The position numbers were made by a program, and so were the translations under genes. From Calditrichota bacterium (GTDB lineage: Bacteria; Calditrichota; Calditrichia; RBG-13-44-9; J042), in contig JAADJD010000035.1 of assembly GCA_013150955.1 (NCBI GenBank), positions 1 to 8,589 on the forward strand: a DNA stretch of 8,589 nt. Direction: 5' to 3'. How positions within the stretch are numbered: the stretch's first letter is position 1; each line of letters starts with the position of its first letter. Below the pieces are notes generated by a model. It was not told where the DNA came from. It worked only from the letters and a program-made list of their open reading frames with translations, and ran no database searches. Of the stretch, positions 7,985-8,589 are shown in pieces.

Positions 7985-8527
7985 ATGAGCACTTACCTAA
8001 TTGCAATTTTAATAGGTATTTTTTCAAGCTTAATCGCCTCTTTTACTTTCATATTTTTCTTAGCACGGTTACGACCACGAATAGAGATCTCCTCAAAAAT
8101 TGCCAAGAGAATTGGAGAAAATCAGAATCCCGAATACCGGATAAAAATTATTAATCGGACACCTCGTTCTATTATTAACATAAAAGCACAACTGCATTTA
8201 ATGGCCCCCGTAAGTACCCCGGGAGGCATTATTATGACTTCTAAAGAAATTAAATTAAAAAGGGACGAAATTATGGAAATTTCTCGCTTTAACAAGAAAG
8301 ATCCTTTAGCAGGCTATGCTTTTAGATTTGTAACTTTTGAAAATATTGATGAAATTTGGCAGGATGATACCCATTTTTTTCTTCGATTCCGTATCCACGC
8401 TACCGATTCCTTTTCAGGATTTAGTCGGGTTTTTGTCAAAGATTACCACAAGAAACGCAGCTCAATTAAAGAAGGCGAGTTCGAATTTGGTAATTCCTTA
8501 AACCCAGATTACGCATTAGAGAATTGA
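7985..8527 (+). CDS. Orphan protein with one membrane helix and a probable beta-rich cytoplasmic domain
   Basis: The 180-residue product has one strong N-terminal membrane helix (about 4-27) followed by Arg28, Arg30 and Arg32, which by the positive-inside rule puts the rest in the cytoplasm. Residues about 33-150 alternate hydrophobic and polar residues as in a beta-sandwich (YRIKIINRTPRSIINIKAQLH; HFFLRFRIHATDSFSG), and the C-terminus is charged and probably flexible. I do not recognise the family. The strand pattern, ending in a 'DDTHFFLRFRIHATDSFSG..RVFVKDY' stretch, faintly recalls the cytoplasmic domain of inward-rectifier potassium channels, but there is no pore or selectivity filter. 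The start ATG has GGAG 11 bases upstream. The gene runs at roughly 28-35% GC in the parts I sampled, against near 58% in clpB, so it was probably acquired separately. It diverges from clpB and has no visible partner in the window. Confidence 0.75.
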   Translation: MSTYLIAILIGIFSSLIASFTFIFFLARLRPRIEISSKIAKRIGENQNPEYRIKIINRTPRSIINIKAQLHLMAPVSTPGGIIMTSKEIKLKRDEIMEISRFNKKDPLAGYAFRFVTFENIDEIWQDDTHFFLRFRIHATDSFSGFSRVFVKDYHKKRSSIKEGEFEFGNSLNPDYALEN

Positions 8528-8528
8528 A

Positions 8529-8560
8529 CTGGCAACTTAAACTGTTTGGATTTTTGCCAG
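8529..8560. terminator. Weak hairpin after the orphan gene
   Basis: CTGGCAA (8529-8535) and TTGCCAG (8554-8560) form a seven-base-pair stem around an 18-base loop, starting two bases after the stop codon. There is no T tract after it, so it is at best a weak terminator or mRNA-end stem. The last 29 bases of the window show nothing else. Confidence 0.3.
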
Positions 8561-8589
8561 AGTCCCGTAAACCATTCTCTTCTTTTCAG

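Overview
The window is a bacterial chromosome segment. A GC-rich core (sampled stretches near 58% GC) holds five same-strand protein-quality-control genes, flanked on both sides by AT-rich sequence with one small membrane-protein gene each. All core genes have strong Shine-Dalgarno sequences (AGGAGG or GGAGGTGG types), which argues against typical Bacteroidota. The style of the chaperonin and HtrA proteins would suit the wider FCB/Calditrichota-KSB1 area, but that placement is only an impression.

Layout. 1-201: AT-rich sequence with an operator-like dyad and possibly the first codon of a minus-strand gene leaving the window. 202-495 (+): a four-helix membrane protein resembling DUF6804. 504-668: a MITE-like element with 38-nt imperfect terminal inverted repeats. 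671-755: two palindromes, one followed by T6 on the minus strand, forming the groEL terminator. 765-7648 (-), in transcription order: clpB, htrA/degP, a short secreted protein of unknown function, groES, groEL. 7649-7984: clpB upstream region, with an extended -10 promoter, a sigma-54-like site and a possible coding remnant. 7985-8527 (+): an AT-rich orphan gene for a protein with one membrane helix and a probably beta-rich domain.

The core reads as a proteostasis locus. ClpB pulls proteins out of aggregates, GroEL/GroES refolds them, and membrane-anchored HtrA degrades or holds damaged proteins outside the cytoplasmic membrane. The unknown secreted protein lies 16 bp upstream of groES, so cytoplasmic and envelope stress functions appear to be transcribed in one direction and perhaps together. 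Hairpins between clpB and htrA and between htrA and the unknown gene suggest that transcript levels are stepped along the cluster. No CIRCE operator was found by eye.

The oddest points are the unknown secreted gene inside the cluster, a GroEL tail without Gly-Gly-Met repeats, the sigma-54-like site before clpB, a possible internal start in clpB, the MITE-like element, and the orphan AT-rich gene at the right edge.
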